Positions 53,250 to 63,400 of a DNA stretch of 64,000 nt are shown here, piece after piece. A program made the position numbers and the translations under genes. Numbering within the stretch: position 1 is the stretch's first letter; every line of letters begins with the position of its first letter. Origin of the DNA: CAZBMJ01 sp964493205 (lineage in GTDB: Bacteria > Myxococcota > UBA727 > JABDBI01). The notes beneath the pieces were generated by a model, which saw only the letters and a program-made list of their open reading frames with translations, did not search any database and was not told the origin of the DNA. The stretch is taken from the NCBI GenBank assembly GCA_964493205.1, contig CAZBMJ010000005.1, forward strand, positions 18,057 to 82,056, given 5' to 3'.

Positions 53250-53933
53250 TTAATTCTCCTGGCATACTGGAGCTGGTTCTTCACACATAAGCTCGCACTG
53301 AGGTTTTGGACATTCTGATTGATGACATTTATAGGCACATGTAGCTTCGCCGCATAATGCATTACAGTTAGGACGAGGTGCTTGACAACTAGGCCCATTT
53401 GGATCGATTTGTTGACAATGAGTGACACAATGGGGGATTTTGCAAACAGTAATGCAAGCAGGACAGGATTGCAGTTCACATTCAGGATCAGAACATTTAA
53501 TTTCACATTCTGGCTTTTCACATTTTACATCACAAAGGCAATTAGAGGGATTAATTAATTCCTCACAAGCAGTATGACACCTAGGCGGCTCACAAACTGG
53601 ATCACAGCTAATATTGCATATAGGATCGTCACATAACCAACGACATTCTGGAAACTCATATCTGCAATCAAAACTACAACCATCACCATTCTTACGATTG
53701 CCATCGTCACAATTTTCATTAGAATCAAGCTTACCGTTACCACATTTAGGTGTTGAATTAGTTATAAAGTTTCCTCCAACCACTACCCCTGTACTAGAGT
53801 TGGAAACTTCATCAGCTTTATATTGTTGATACTCGCTATTTACAGCAGAAATAGGTGCATTAGGTTTTTGTGGCTTACTTTGAGGTTTTTCACATCCAGC
53901 TATAAAAACCATAAAAAACAATACAAAGACCAT
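53250..53933 (-). CDS. Cys-rich lipoprotein with DUF4215-like repeat
   Basis: 227 residues. Lipobox FIAGC (Cys14), polar linker to about residue 60, then CGNGKLDSNENCDDGNRKNG-DGCSFDCR, the Cys-Gly-x-Gly...Glu-x-Cys-Asp-Asp-Gly-Asn...Gly-Asp-Gly-Cys pattern of the short Cys-rich repeat (DUF4215) common in Myxococcus-like bacteria. After it come about 25 further Cys in Cys-x-x-Pro-x-Cys and Cys-x3-Cys units (CEKPECEIKCSDPECEL). Disulfide-rich and probably surface-exposed. It forms an operon with the 74-residue Cys peptide. About 265 bases of AT-rich sequence with no other gene lie upstream. Confidence 0.78.
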   Translation of the reverse strand: MVFVLFFMVFIAGCEKPQSKPQKPNAPISAVNSEYQQYKADEVSNSSTGVVVGGNFITNSTPKCGNGKLDSNENCDDGNRKNGDGCSFDCRYEFPECRWLCDDPICNISCDPVCEPPRCHTACEELINPSNCLCDVKCEKPECEIKCSDPECELQSCPACITVCKIPHCVTHCQQIDPNGPSCQAPRPNCNALCGEATCAYKCHQSECPKPQCELMCEEPAPVCQEN

Positions 53934-54198
53934 TTTTTTATCCTATAAAATATAAGGCATTATTAATAGTATTATTTTTAATAATAAAAACAAATTAATG
54001 TAATTAAATTATTTTTTTTAGATAGACAGTTTTACTAATAAAAAGACTTAGCAAAATTAATTACTTAATGGCTATTGCTTATTCACTATTTTATTACTAT
54101 TAGCCATTATCAATAACTATCTGCAAACTTATACTATTTGTTAATTAATTATTTTTTACTCAATAAATGAACATTTTTTAGAATATTGTGGTAGAAAA

Positions 54199-56844
54199 AT
54201 GATGGTTGAATTTATAGTTATAGCGTGTTTAATACTTTTGCTCCTATTGGGCTTAATAATAGGCAAAAAAAATCAGCAAGAAGCACAAACCTTTACTGAC
54301 TTTTTTATTGGTAAAAGAAATTTTTCTACGCTGATTATTCTTTCCAGTCTTTCTGTGGGTCTGATAAATGGTTCCTCTATTGTTAGCATGACATCTGCAG
54401 TATTTTCTAAAGGATATATTCACCTTGTCCCTTTTATAGGAATATTTGTTGCTCATCTATGGACTGCTTTATGGGTGGCCAAAAAAATGGGGCCCTATTT
54501 AGAATGTTTGTCTCCTGGTGATATATTAGAAAATATGTATGGCAGAGAAGCAAAAATTCTCATGGGCTTTACGGGGTTATTTGAAAGTATTTTTACTATA
54601 AGTGTACAAATTATGGTTTTAAGTTTTATATGCCATTATTTTTTCGCTATTCCTCATATTTTTTCTGCTGTTGGGGCATTATTTTTTACTCTGATTTATT
54701 CTTTAAAAGGCGGTATTAAAGCCCTTATCATGAGCAATATTTTACAGTTTGCTCTCTTTATTATTGTTCTACCTATTATTTGCTGTGCTATTTTAGCCTC
54801 CTTAGGCAGCTTTGATCAGTTACGGATTATTTTTTCTAATCCACCTCATAACAGCTTAAAAATTTTTGATCCTTACCAAAATATAGCTGCTTTTATTTAT
54901 GCTGCTTTGCCGGCAATCTTTCCTTTGGCATTGCAAAGAATGGTGATGGCTAAAGATGTTCATCAGTTAAAAAAGTCTTTTTTATTCACTTCATTTATGC
55001 AATTAATTTTTATTATATGCACAATGTTCCTAGGTATATACGTATATCTTACGATACCCGAAGCAGAACCCAGAGCCGCCTTGTTAAGCGTTATTAATCC
55101 TATGATACCTTTGGTTAAGGGCTTATTTATTTTTGGCCTTTTAGCATTGTTACTCTCCACTATTAACGCTTACTTAAATATCGCCGCGGTAGCCATTACT
55201 CAGGATCTTTTTTTATCTTTATTTAAAAGAGAGTTAAATGAAGTTCAAAAGTTAAAATTAGCAAAGCTTTTATTAGTAGGGATAGGGATTTTTGCCACAA
55301 TTTTAAGTATCTATTGGACTAGCATTTCTTTTTCTGCTTATTTTATACTCTGCATTAATAATTCAGTAATGTTAGCTATTTATATGTTAGGATTCGCAGG
55401 CTTTAACCCCTCAAAGAAAGGTTTTTTATACAGTATTAGTAGTGCTCTAGCTTTTTTAGCTATCGCTTTTTTTATTATTAATATGGATGAAGTATATGCG
55501 GGCCTATTGGCTATTATTATTACCATTACTGGTATACTCGCCTCCCACTATCTTAATAAAACAAGTTTTACTAAGCGCTATCAGTACCCATTACATAAAA
55601 AGAAAAAACTTAAATGGTTTGATATGTCATTAAAACAAAGAGAGCATTGCAACGTTTTTGCTGCTATTGCAATTATTAACTCTGCTTATCCATTTTTCTT
55701 AATGATACCTCCTTTTAACTTACTAAAAATGCCTTTTTTCTTTATTTTTCCTCTCATATCTACTCTAAGTTTATTAATTTTGTTTAAAGAAGTGTGGCCT
55801 AGCAATCTATTTAAATATTTTCCTGTAGTATGGCATATGCTTATAGCTCTTTCCTTGCCCACTCTAGCTTTTTTGATGTATCTTCAAAGTAATTATCATA
55901 GTATTTGGCTTATTGATATTGCTGTAATTACTCTTTTATTGTTCATAACAACTAAAAAAAACATGGCACTAGTCACAAGTATTAGCGGTGCTTTGCTTGC
56001 AGTTTTTATTACTTCCTTTATAGGTATTAATTTTAGTGAATATGTTATAAGTATAGGGGAAATTTGTTTAATAGCCCATTTAATTAGTGCAATTATTTGT
56101 TTACTCTTTTTTAAAGAACAAGAAAATAATCTCTATCGTTCTGTGAGTAGCAAAATTACTCATGAAGCTGCTCGTTCATTATCAGGTATGGGAATGTCTG
56201 CTTTTTTCTTAGAAGAAAGGATATCAAAACTCCTATATGTGTATGATTTAGCACGTAGGAATAACTTACTTAGGGAAGAACTATTATCCACTGAAGAATT
56301 GGTTCAATTAAAGGAGTTACCATTTCATCTCACTGGTATGAAACAAAGGACTTCTGAAACCTTACATTCTTTACTTCGTAAAATGGATAGAGAATTAGAA
56401 TCTGAAAAAAAGTTAGAAACAATAGATATAATTTCTCTTACTAAAGAGGCCATTCTTTATCCTTCTTTTAGTGTGGAGCAAAGAAAAAAAATAATCATCC
56501 ATACCTCTCATAACTTTTTTCTTACCGCTGTATCTTCAGAAATAGTGCATGTGATTATCAATCTTATTGAAAATGCTCTAGCTGCCATTAAAAATAAATT
56601 AGAAGGCCAAATAGAGATATGGGCTAGTGACACCTCGTTGTTTATTAAAGATAATGGCAGCGGTATTGACAGGCAAATATTGTATAAAATATTTGATGAA
56701 GGTTTTAGTACTAAAGGCACTTCAGGACAAGGTTTGGCTTTTTGTAAAAAGATTATGCAAGAGCATGCTGGTCAAATACGTTGCACTTCACAAAAAGATA
56801 ATTACACTAAATTTGAACTACAATTTGATGACATTAATAAGTAA
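54199..56844 (+). CDS. Sodium:solute symporter-histidine kinase fusion
   Basis: 881 residues. The first about 480 residues form the SSS (sodium:solute symporter) fold with about 13 membrane helices (FTDFFIGKRNFSTLIILSS, GGIKALIMSNILQFALF, LFIFGLLALLLSTINAYLNI), followed by about four extra helices to about 640. The kinase part has HEAARSLSGM with the probable phosphorylated His655, then a HATPase domain: NLIENALAAI (about 788-797), DNGSGI (about 817) and STKGTSGQGLAFCKKIM. Such CbrA-like transporter-kinases sense nutrients or signals; no response regulator lies in the window. The N-terminal two Met are adjacent and either may start. Confidence 0.87.
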   Translation: MMVEFIVIACLILLLLLGLIIGKKNQQEAQTFTDFFIGKRNFSTLIILSSLSVGLINGSSIVSMTSAVFSKGYIHLVPFIGIFVAHLWTALWVAKKMGPYLECLSPGDILENMYGREAKILMGFTGLFESIFTISVQIMVLSFICHYFFAIPHIFSAVGALFFTLIYSLKGGIKALIMSNILQFALFIIVLPIICCAILASLGSFDQLRIIFSNPPHNSLKIFDPYQNIAAFIYAALPAIFPLALQRMVMAKDVHQLKKSFLFTSFMQLIFIICTMFLGIYVYLTIPEAEPRAALLSVINPMIPLVKGLFIFGLLALLLSTINAYLNIAAVAITQDLFLSLFKRELNEVQKLKLAKLLLVGIGIFATILSIYWTSISFSAYFILCINNSVMLAIYMLGFAGFNPSKKGFLYSISSALAFLAIAFFIINMDEVYAGLLAIIITITGILASHYLNKTSFTKRYQYPLHKKKKLKWFDMSLKQREHCNVFAAIAIINSAYPFFLMIPPFNLLKMPFFFIFPLISTLSLLILFKEVWPSNLFKYFPVVWHMLIALSLPTLAFLMYLQSNYHSIWLIDIAVITLLLFITTKKNMALVTSISGALLAVFITSFIGINFSEYVISIGEICLIAHLISAIICLLFFKEQENNLYRSVSSKITHEAARSLSGMGMSAFFLEERISKLLYVYDLARRNNLLREELLSTEELVQLKELPFHLTGMKQRTSETLHSLLRKMDRELESEKKLETIDIISLTKEAILYPSFSVEQRKKIIIHTSHNFFLTAVSSEIVHVIINLIENALAAIKNKLEGQIEIWASDTSLFIKDNGSGIDRQILYKIFDEGFSTKGTSGQGLAFCKKIMQEHAGQIRCTSQKDNYTKFELQFDDINK

Positions 56845-56939
56845 TTATTATTATATAATAATTAAAATTAATATTTTTCCATTCTTGTAAAAATAAAATT
56901 ATTATTTATAGTTGTTTATATACATGATGGAGTAGCCCT

Positions 56940-57107
56940 ATGAAAACATTACATATAAAGTTTCTTTTAATAAGCAGTTTTTTTGCTGCTTCACTAGGAG
57001 TATTATGGTCTCATACTGCTTTTACTATTAATAAATTAACAGAGGATACACATTTTGATCTACAAGTTAGTGAAATAACTAAACCTTATGGAAGAAATGA
57101 TTGGTGA
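56940..57107 (+). CDS. Tiny putative membrane or secreted peptide (55 residues)
   Basis: 55 residues translated directly from the sequence: ATG at 56940, TGA at 57105. GGAG (56929-56932) stands 7 bases before the ATG. The first 30 residues are hydrophobic (KFLLISSFFAASLGVLW), ending in a small polar tail with Asp/Glu and a final Trp. It follows the transporter-kinase by about 95 bases. A signal peptide plus short mature peptide, or a single-span small protein, are both possible; the gene could also be a truncated remnant, since the sequence just beyond the stop goes on in no recognised way. Confidence 0.45.
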   Translation: MKTLHIKFLLISSFFAASLGVLWSHTAFTINKLTEDTHFDLQVSEITKPYGRNDW

Positions 57108-57158
57108 TTTAGCACAACCAAGTATTCGCGCGTACAGGAAAATTCCATCTTAAAATAT

Positions 57159-58223
57159 CTATTCTTTTGGATAGGCGGCAATATCACCTTTAAAGCCTTG
57201 CAAATAGATAAAATTATCATCTTCTTTTATAATTGGATTGGCGCTGAGTGCTATTTTACCAAAACCACCTGGCGTTTCCACAATAAAACTTGGCATGCAT
57301 AAACCAGAAATATTGCCTCTAAGCTTGCTAAAAATTTCTAAGGATTGCTTTATGGGCACTCTAAAATGAGCACTGCCTTTTATTAAATCACATTGATGCA
57401 AATAATAAGGCTTAATGCGGCTTTTTACCAATGTTCTAAACAAACTTGTTAAAATAGCTACATCATCATTGATATTTTTAAGCATCACTGATTGGTTTAG
57501 TAACACCACGCCAGCACTAATAAGCTTATTAATGGCCTCAATAGTTTGAGCAGTTATTTCGTCTGGATGATTAAAATGAGTTACTAAATAAATTGGTGAG
57601 TATTTTTTTAATATATCAATCAGTTCGTCATCTATTCGCATAGGCAAAAACGATAACATGCGAGAATGTATTCGCACAACATCAATATGATCTATAGAAA
57701 AAGCATTATCTAATAAATATTTTATACGCTGATTGCTTAAAATTAATGGGTCGCCACCAGAAAATATAATTTCTTTAATTTGCTGATTATTTTTTATATA
57801 ATTAAAAGCTTCTTCTGCTTGGCTTTTTTGTGGGGTTGGACCTTGCCCCACCCATCTTTTACGAGTGCAAAAACGACAATAAGAAGCACAACGATCACTG
57901 GCTAAAAACAATACTCTATCTGGATAACGATGAACTAAATGAGGAGTTTTTTCTCTCTCTTCCTCACCCAATGGATCTGGCACCAAAAAATCTTCATCTA
58001 TTTGCTCTAAGCTACTAGAAATCACCTGCATAAAAATAGGACAGTTATCAATGGGTTTTATTAAAGAAGCAAAATAGGGCGTTAAAAAAAATGGCAAAGG
58101 ATTTTTGCTAAAATTTTCTTGCAACCAATCTTTTTGATAATTATTAAGATTGGCATGTTTTAATAAATCTTCTTGACTAGTAATGGCCTGTTGCATTTGT
58201 ATGCGCCAGTTTTGTGTATTCAT
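57159..58223 (-). CDS. Lysine 2,3-aminomutase family radical SAM enzyme (KamA/EpmB-like)
   Basis: 354 residues. Radical SAM cluster motif Cys-x3-Cys-x2-Cys in RVLFLASDRCASYCRFCTRKR, then EIIFSGGDPLIL, and a C-terminal pyridoxal-phosphate Lys in ETPGGFGKIALS. The HRYPDRVLFL segment is typical of KamA, while the length (354, shorter than the 416 of clostridial KamA) and the N-terminus are nearer to EpmB, which moves the amino group of lysine for elongation factor P modification. Without efp or epmA in the window I cannot decide. Last gene of the plsC-SDR-kamA-like operon. Confidence 0.85.
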   Translation of the reverse strand: MNTQNWRIQMQQAITSQEDLLKHANLNNYQKDWLQENFSKNPLPFFLTPYFASLIKPIDNCPIFMQVISSSLEQIDEDFLVPDPLGEEEREKTPHLVHRYPDRVLFLASDRCASYCRFCTRKRWVGQGPTPQKSQAEEAFNYIKNNQQIKEIIFSGGDPLILSNQRIKYLLDNAFSIDHIDVVRIHSRMLSFLPMRIDDELIDILKKYSPIYLVTHFNHPDEITAQTIEAINKLISAGVVLLNQSVMLKNINDDVAILTSLFRTLVKSRIKPYYLHQCDLIKGSAHFRVPIKQSLEIFSKLRGNISGLCMPSFIVETPGGFGKIALSANPIIKEDDNFIYLQGFKGDIAAYPKE

Positions 58224-58239
58224 ATAAGCTCATTAAATT

Positions 58240-59046
58240 TTATTTAAGTTGACTATTAGTTTTATTAACAATAATTCTATCAACAAGTTTTCTAAAAAAT
58301 ATTCTAATCATGGATATAAAACCATATTTATAAGGTATGAAAACATAATCTTTATTATTACTTAACGCATTTAAAATTATTTTTGCACATTCTTCTTTTG
58401 ATATAACATTATTCTTATGTTTGGTATTAACCTTTACACTATTTTGTTTATGAGAAACAAGGGCATTACTTCTAATATTGGTACCAGCGATCCATGAAGG
58501 CATGGCCAATAAAAAGTGTATATCTGGCTCTTCTAGGCGCAATGTATCAATAAAACCATTTAAAGCGTGTTTTGATGCCACATACCCGCTATGATAGGGC
58601 ACAGGCAACACACCCTGAATAGAAGAAATAGCTAAAAAACAACCCTTACTTTTTCTTAAATGCTCTAAAGAAAAATAACTAGCATATACCACTGACATAA
58701 AATTAAGCTTAATTAAATCCAATAAATCACATGGATCATCAACATCACTAAAGCGACTCCACATACTTTTACCGGCATTAGCAATAAAAACATCTATGCT
58801 GCCTAAAAATTTTAAGCTTTCTTCTATTAAAATTTTATTATTTTCTTTTTCACAAATATCTAGGGCTAAAATTTTTATTCTAGTTTGAGGGTAATTATTT
58901 AAAATATTTCCTTTAACGCTTTGTAAATTTTCTTCACTGCGGGCACATAAAACTAGGTTAGCTTCATGTTTAGCTAATATCATAGCCATGGCTTGACCTA
59001 AGCCTTGAGATGCTCCAGTTATGACAATATTTTTTTTATTAAACAT
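58240..59046 (-). CDS. Short-chain dehydrogenase/reductase
   Basis: 268 residues. Rossmann cofactor motif TGASQGLG (residues 10-17), FIANAGKS in the NAG position, and the catalytic tetrad-like Ser142, Tyr155 and Lys159 (SSIQGVLPVPYHSGYVASK). NAD(P)-dependent oxidoreduction of an unknown substrate; nearness to an acyltransferase suggests a lipid. The C-terminal part (about 230-260) is basic and may touch the membrane. The start overlaps the end of plsC by 8 bases; a 16-base gap leads to the KamA-like gene. Confidence 0.88.
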   Translation of the reverse strand: MFNKKNIVITGASQGLGQAMAMILAKHEANLVLCARSEENLQSVKGNILNNYPQTRIKILALDICEKENNKILIEESLKFLGSIDVFIANAGKSMWSRFSDVDDPCDLLDLIKLNFMSVVYASYFSLEHLRKSKGCFLAISSIQGVLPVPYHSGYVASKHALNGFIDTLRLEEPDIHFLLAMPSWIAGTNIRSNALVSHKQNSVKVNTKHKNNVISKEECAKIILNALSNNKDYVFIPYKYGFISMIRIFFRKLVDRIIVNKTNSQLK

Positions 59047-59746
59047 CTTGTAATCTTTCTTTGGATAAATTTTCTACCCTGTTTTGTAATTCTAACGTAG
59101 CTTCTTTGTAAGCATTAAATATTAACTTTCTATCTTCAAGATCTGAACTTACTAAAAAATCTTTCACAAAAACAGGTTTTCCAAAGCTAACCGATATATT
59201 GGTTGGACGCATAATATATGAACCTTTAGGCAATGCTAAATATGCTTTGTCAATATAAGCGGGTATCATGGGTATATTGAGCTCATGAGCCATAATAGCA
59301 GCACCTTCTTTAAATTTAGAAATTTTGCCATTACTAGAACGAGTGCCTTCAGGATAAATAATTAAAGCTCTTTCTTTATCGCCCAAAAATGCTTTACAAA
59401 TAGCAATGCTGTCATGTAAGGCCTTAGAGCCACTTTTCCTCTCAATAGGGACTAAATTCATCAAATAATGAAGATAATTTTTACTGCTTTGATCAAAAAA
59501 ATAATCCTTAGCAGCAATTAAACCAGTTTGAGAAAATTTTAGGTTAGCCCCTACCATTAATAAAGCACTATCAATATGGCTTGAATGATTTGAGCATATT
59601 AAAAAAGGTTTTTTACAAAGATTTTCAAGTCCAAATACTTGTAAGGGGCAATAATGCTTAAACATAGTGCGACAAAAAATTTCAAAAGCTTTGGACCAAT
59701 AATTATTTTGAGCTGGCCAGCATAAATTTTGATCTTTTTGAGCCAT
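59039..59746 (-). CDS. 1-acyl-sn-glycerol-3-phosphate acyltransferase (PlsC-like)
   Basis: 235 residues from the ATG at 59746, preceded by GGGAG; the frame is open to 59788 but without a site. Acyltransferase motifs: NHSSHIDS (His54-x4-Asp59) and YPEGTRS (about 131-137), with motif II-like NLVPIERKSG. It acylates lysophosphatidic acid or a related acceptor at the inner membrane. First gene of the operon; the start lies about 45 bases from the divergent ankyrin gene. Confidence 0.88.
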   Translation of the reverse strand: MAQKDQNLCWPAQNNYWSKAFEIFCRTMFKHYCPLQVFGLENLCKKPFLICSNHSSHIDSALLMVGANLKFSQTGLIAAKDYFFDQSSKNYLHYLMNLVPIERKSGSKALHDSIAICKAFLGDKERALIIYPEGTRSSNGKISKFKEGAAIMAHELNIPMIPAYIDKAYLALPKGSYIMRPTNISVSFGKPVFVKDFLVSSDLEDRKLIFNAYKEATLELQNRVENLSKERLQDV

Positions 59747-59791
59747 AAAAAAATCTCCCGAATATAAAACATATAATTTAGGTAGCAAACA

Positions 59792-60424
59792 ATGAAAAAC
59801 TCATCAATAAACTTATTTTTCTTAACAATAATTTCCTTGTTTGGTTGGTCAAACTTATTACATGCTGAAAATTTATGTCTAGAATTTCATCAAGCTATCC
59901 TAGATAATAACAAAGATAAAGTAGAAAATATGCTACAAAATCCCAAAATAGACCCTTATTGTCAAGATGAAAATAATAATAATTATCTTCATTTAATGGC
60001 CCAAATGCCTGAATTTAATTTTGACATATTTTGTTTGCTACCAAAATCTACACTATTAATAATGAAAAATAATGATAATGATTACCCACTGAACACAGCT
60101 ATTAAATTTAATAATACAAAATTTTTTAAAGAAATTTTACTTGAAATAGATAATCATAACTATAATGATAAAATAACAGAAATAATTAATAATCAAGATT
60201 TAGAAGGAAAAACATCTCTTCATTGGGCACTGCTACACAACAATAAAGACATCATTATTAGCTTATTAAAAAATAATGCAGACTTTAAGATTAAAGACAA
60301 AAACGGCACAACAGCTCAAAAATTAAGTTCTAAGTTAAGCCTCATACCATTTAAATCTAAACTTATGAAAAAAATAGTAGAAGATCATATACCACAAAAA
60401 ATACTCTTTAAAAATTTAGAATAA
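59792..60424 (+). CDS. Secreted ankyrin-repeat protein
   Basis: 210 residues. Signal peptide (MKNSSINLFFLTIISLFGWSNLLHA) followed by about four degenerate ankyrin units: CLEFHQAILDNNKDKVENMLQ, NNYLHLMAQMPEFNFDIFC, YPLNTAIKFNNTKFFKEIL and the clearest one GKTSLHWALLHNNKDIIISLL, with a final half repeat (KNGTTAQKLSSKL). Unlike the lipoprotein family at 14-19 kb it has no lipobox and its repeats are diverged, so it is not part of that recent duplication. A weak AT-rich hairpin (AATAAAG/CTTTATT) follows the stop. Confidence 0.78.
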   Translation: MKNSSINLFFLTIISLFGWSNLLHAENLCLEFHQAILDNNKDKVENMLQNPKIDPYCQDENNNNYLHLMAQMPEFNFDIFCLLPKSTLLIMKNNDNDYPLNTAIKFNNTKFFKEILLEIDNHNYNDKITEIINNQDLEGKTSLHWALLHNNKDIIISLLKNNADFKIKDKNGTTAQKLSSKLSLIPFKSKLMKKIVEDHIPQKILFKNLE

Positions 60425-60439
60425 AGAGGCTTTATTTCA

Positions 60440-63400
60440 TTAATATATACTTATTTTTTTCTGTAATTCTTTTGAATATTTTATAATATTCCCATAAAGA
60501 TTAGGAAAGTTAAGAGCTTTGTCGCTTAAAAATTGTTTATATTTAATTTCGCCAGCGGTCCAAGTTAATAAATTAGCTAGGTCCTCCTCGCTCATGGTTC
60601 CATCAACTTTTAATAATTGCTGTGCAAAATTATAGTATAAAGAATTAGCCTCTACAAAATTAAAAAAATCTATATAATATTCATCTAATGCGTAAAAAGC
60701 ATTGCTTACTTGTTGCACTAAATTACTGATGTCTACCTGTTGATTCAAAGGTGAATTTAGGGTTTGATGCATCAAGCACCATGCCTCATAGACTAATCTA
60801 TTTCTCTCTTGGTTTTTTTCAAAAGAAGGTTCATTAAGAGCTTGGCTAATAAATTCATCCAATGCGAGAATATTATAGTGAAAATTACGAGATATTTCTT
60901 TGGCTATTTTTTCATAGTCTTCTTTAGTTTTAGCTCTATCTTTTAAAAAACTCTTATGACTTTCAAAAATTCTATGAAAACTATTCTGTGAATAGAATAT
61001 TGAAGGAAGAGGAATAGAAGGCATCTGGCCATTATATACGTCCACTACAGCATCTTTTACAACCCTACATTGTTCTATAAACTCTCTTACTTTCTTTTTA
61101 ATACGTCTTTTCTTGGGAGTTTTTTTGATACTTTCTTCTGTGCTAGATTCGTTAGTTTCAGCAATCGTAATAGAAGGCAAAATTAATATTTCCTGAGTAT
61201 TATTTTTTTGCTGCTGAAGAAAATTCCTTCGCTGCCCCGTTAATTTATATTTTAAATAATTAATCGCTTCTGATAAGGAATCTTTTTTTTCTAATTCTTT
61301 TGTCACTTGCTTGGGCTTGTCTGCAGTTTCCTTTTTTTGATTAGATTTGCTAGTTTTAAAATTTTGCTTTTTTTGATTTTTATTTTCGTTCTTGCTCTTT
61401 GGATCTTTAATAATTAATTCTGGTATTTTTACTACAAATTTTTTTGAAGGGATTTTTTTTGGCTTGCTTGTATTTTGTTTTTTTTGTTTTTTCTTCTTAA
61501 CCCCAAAATTTGAATGCTGTTCCTGTTTAATAATCTCAGCAAAATACTCATCAATAATATCTTTATCTTGTTGTTCAAACAATGGTAAGTCACTAGAAAC
61601 TAACACTTTATTATCATATTTAATTTTACTTAAAAATAAATTAAAATTAGCTCTTAAAATCTCTTTTAATTCCGTGTTTTTAGAATCTAGATTTAGAGCA
61701 TTTATTAGATCGTTATTGCTTTGATATAAATAGTATCTAAAAAGCTTCTCTCTAAGAGACTTTTTATCGTTGCCGATAATATAAACATCCAAAAAACAAT
61801 GTTTATTATTATAGTCAATAAAAGAATCTATACTTTTATAGTTACTAACAATTTGATTAAAAATATTATCAATAAGTTTTTGCTGTTTGGTTGCTATTTT
61901 ATGGACTGTTTGCCATAAATTACACCACTTAAAAAAGGTTAATTTAATATTTAACTTATCACTATTAATTAAAGCATTTTTAATTCCACATCGATTGTCA
62001 GACATAAAAAATATTTTTAAAAAGGTTTCACGCAAATATTTATTAAAAATAAAAACATCAATACCAGAAAGTTTTTTATTTCTTGTTTTATAACTTAACC
62101 CATCAATGCTATTCAAATAAAAATCATGTTTATCAAATAGATTAATTGACTGGTTGTTGAATTTTACATTTCCATATTTTTTAAGCTCAGCTGTAATTTC
62201 TTCAACGGAATGATTATTTTTAATGATTTTATCTCTAACAAGCTTCAAAAATAATACCTTAAAGATTTCTATATTGTATCGATAAGCTCTAATCTTTTCA
62301 AACTCATAACTAAATGAATATTCATAATCAATTATTTTCACATTTTTAAATGGTTCATAATTTAAGCCTTTAATAACTTCATCATAATTATCTAAAAATT
62401 CTTTGTTTAAATTTTCTCTTAACATTTTGGCTATATTATCAAATTGTTGTATGAAGGCATAATCATACTTATTAAGTAATTTTATAATCCCTTTAAGATC
62501 CAATTTATTATTTGAATTACTTACAAAGCTTAACCACGTTTTGTTATAAGCTCCTTTAAGAGTTTTTCCATAAGAATGAGCCTCATCAAAATACCCTTTA
62601 TTCAACAATTCACTTACATGTTCATCATAATAATGGCTATCTTTAAATAAATAAAATATATCTTTAGAATAACGATTGACAATTGAATCTATAGTTTCAT
62701 TTTTTTTATTATCATCATAAAAATCAATACTATTTAGATTAGATATAAGCTCTTCTTTATATAAGAAATTACAATAATTACGATTATCATTCATGATAAT
62801 TCTTTCAAAAATACTTTTCATTAAAATTGGTAGTTTATTATTTTTGTTTTTATAGCATATAGATCTAAACAAAAAAAAATGTTTCTTTTTATTAAAATTC
62901 TTTAAATCTTCTGTATTTTTTATTATTTTGAAAGAATTTTCTATTACCATAAAATCTTCATATGAAAAAAGAAATATATTATTTAATAATTGATATAATT
63001 TTTTTTCATTATCCAATATATCACTCTTAAATGAATCTTCAATAATTACTTTAAGATCATACATTTGCATGTTTTTTTGCTGCCCTTTGTATATGAGCAT
63101 CTTTGTTCTTTGATCAGCAATAATTAGTTTAAACCATATATGGACAGGAAGTCTTATGCCTAAAGATTCACTGGTAATAATGCCATGAGGATCAGACTTA
63201 AGAAGCTTAAAAAATATCATATTTATTAAATGATTATTGATAATATTTTTATTGCTATAAACTACATCTATTCCACTTGCTTTATTAAGCTGCAAATTAT
63301 TTAAATCGTATATAGTAATACTTTCTTTAAAGGCAATTTCTGCACCTTTAATTAAATTTTTACCATACTTTAAATATAGCTCTTCAGCATAATCAATAGC

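Noticed and set aside
53250..53521. Long N-terminal extension of the small Cys-rich peptide (frame open to 53521)
   Set aside because: The extension would be antisense-like out-of-frame sequence of the upstream lipoprotein; the internal Met at 53248 has AGGAGA and begins a clear signal peptide.
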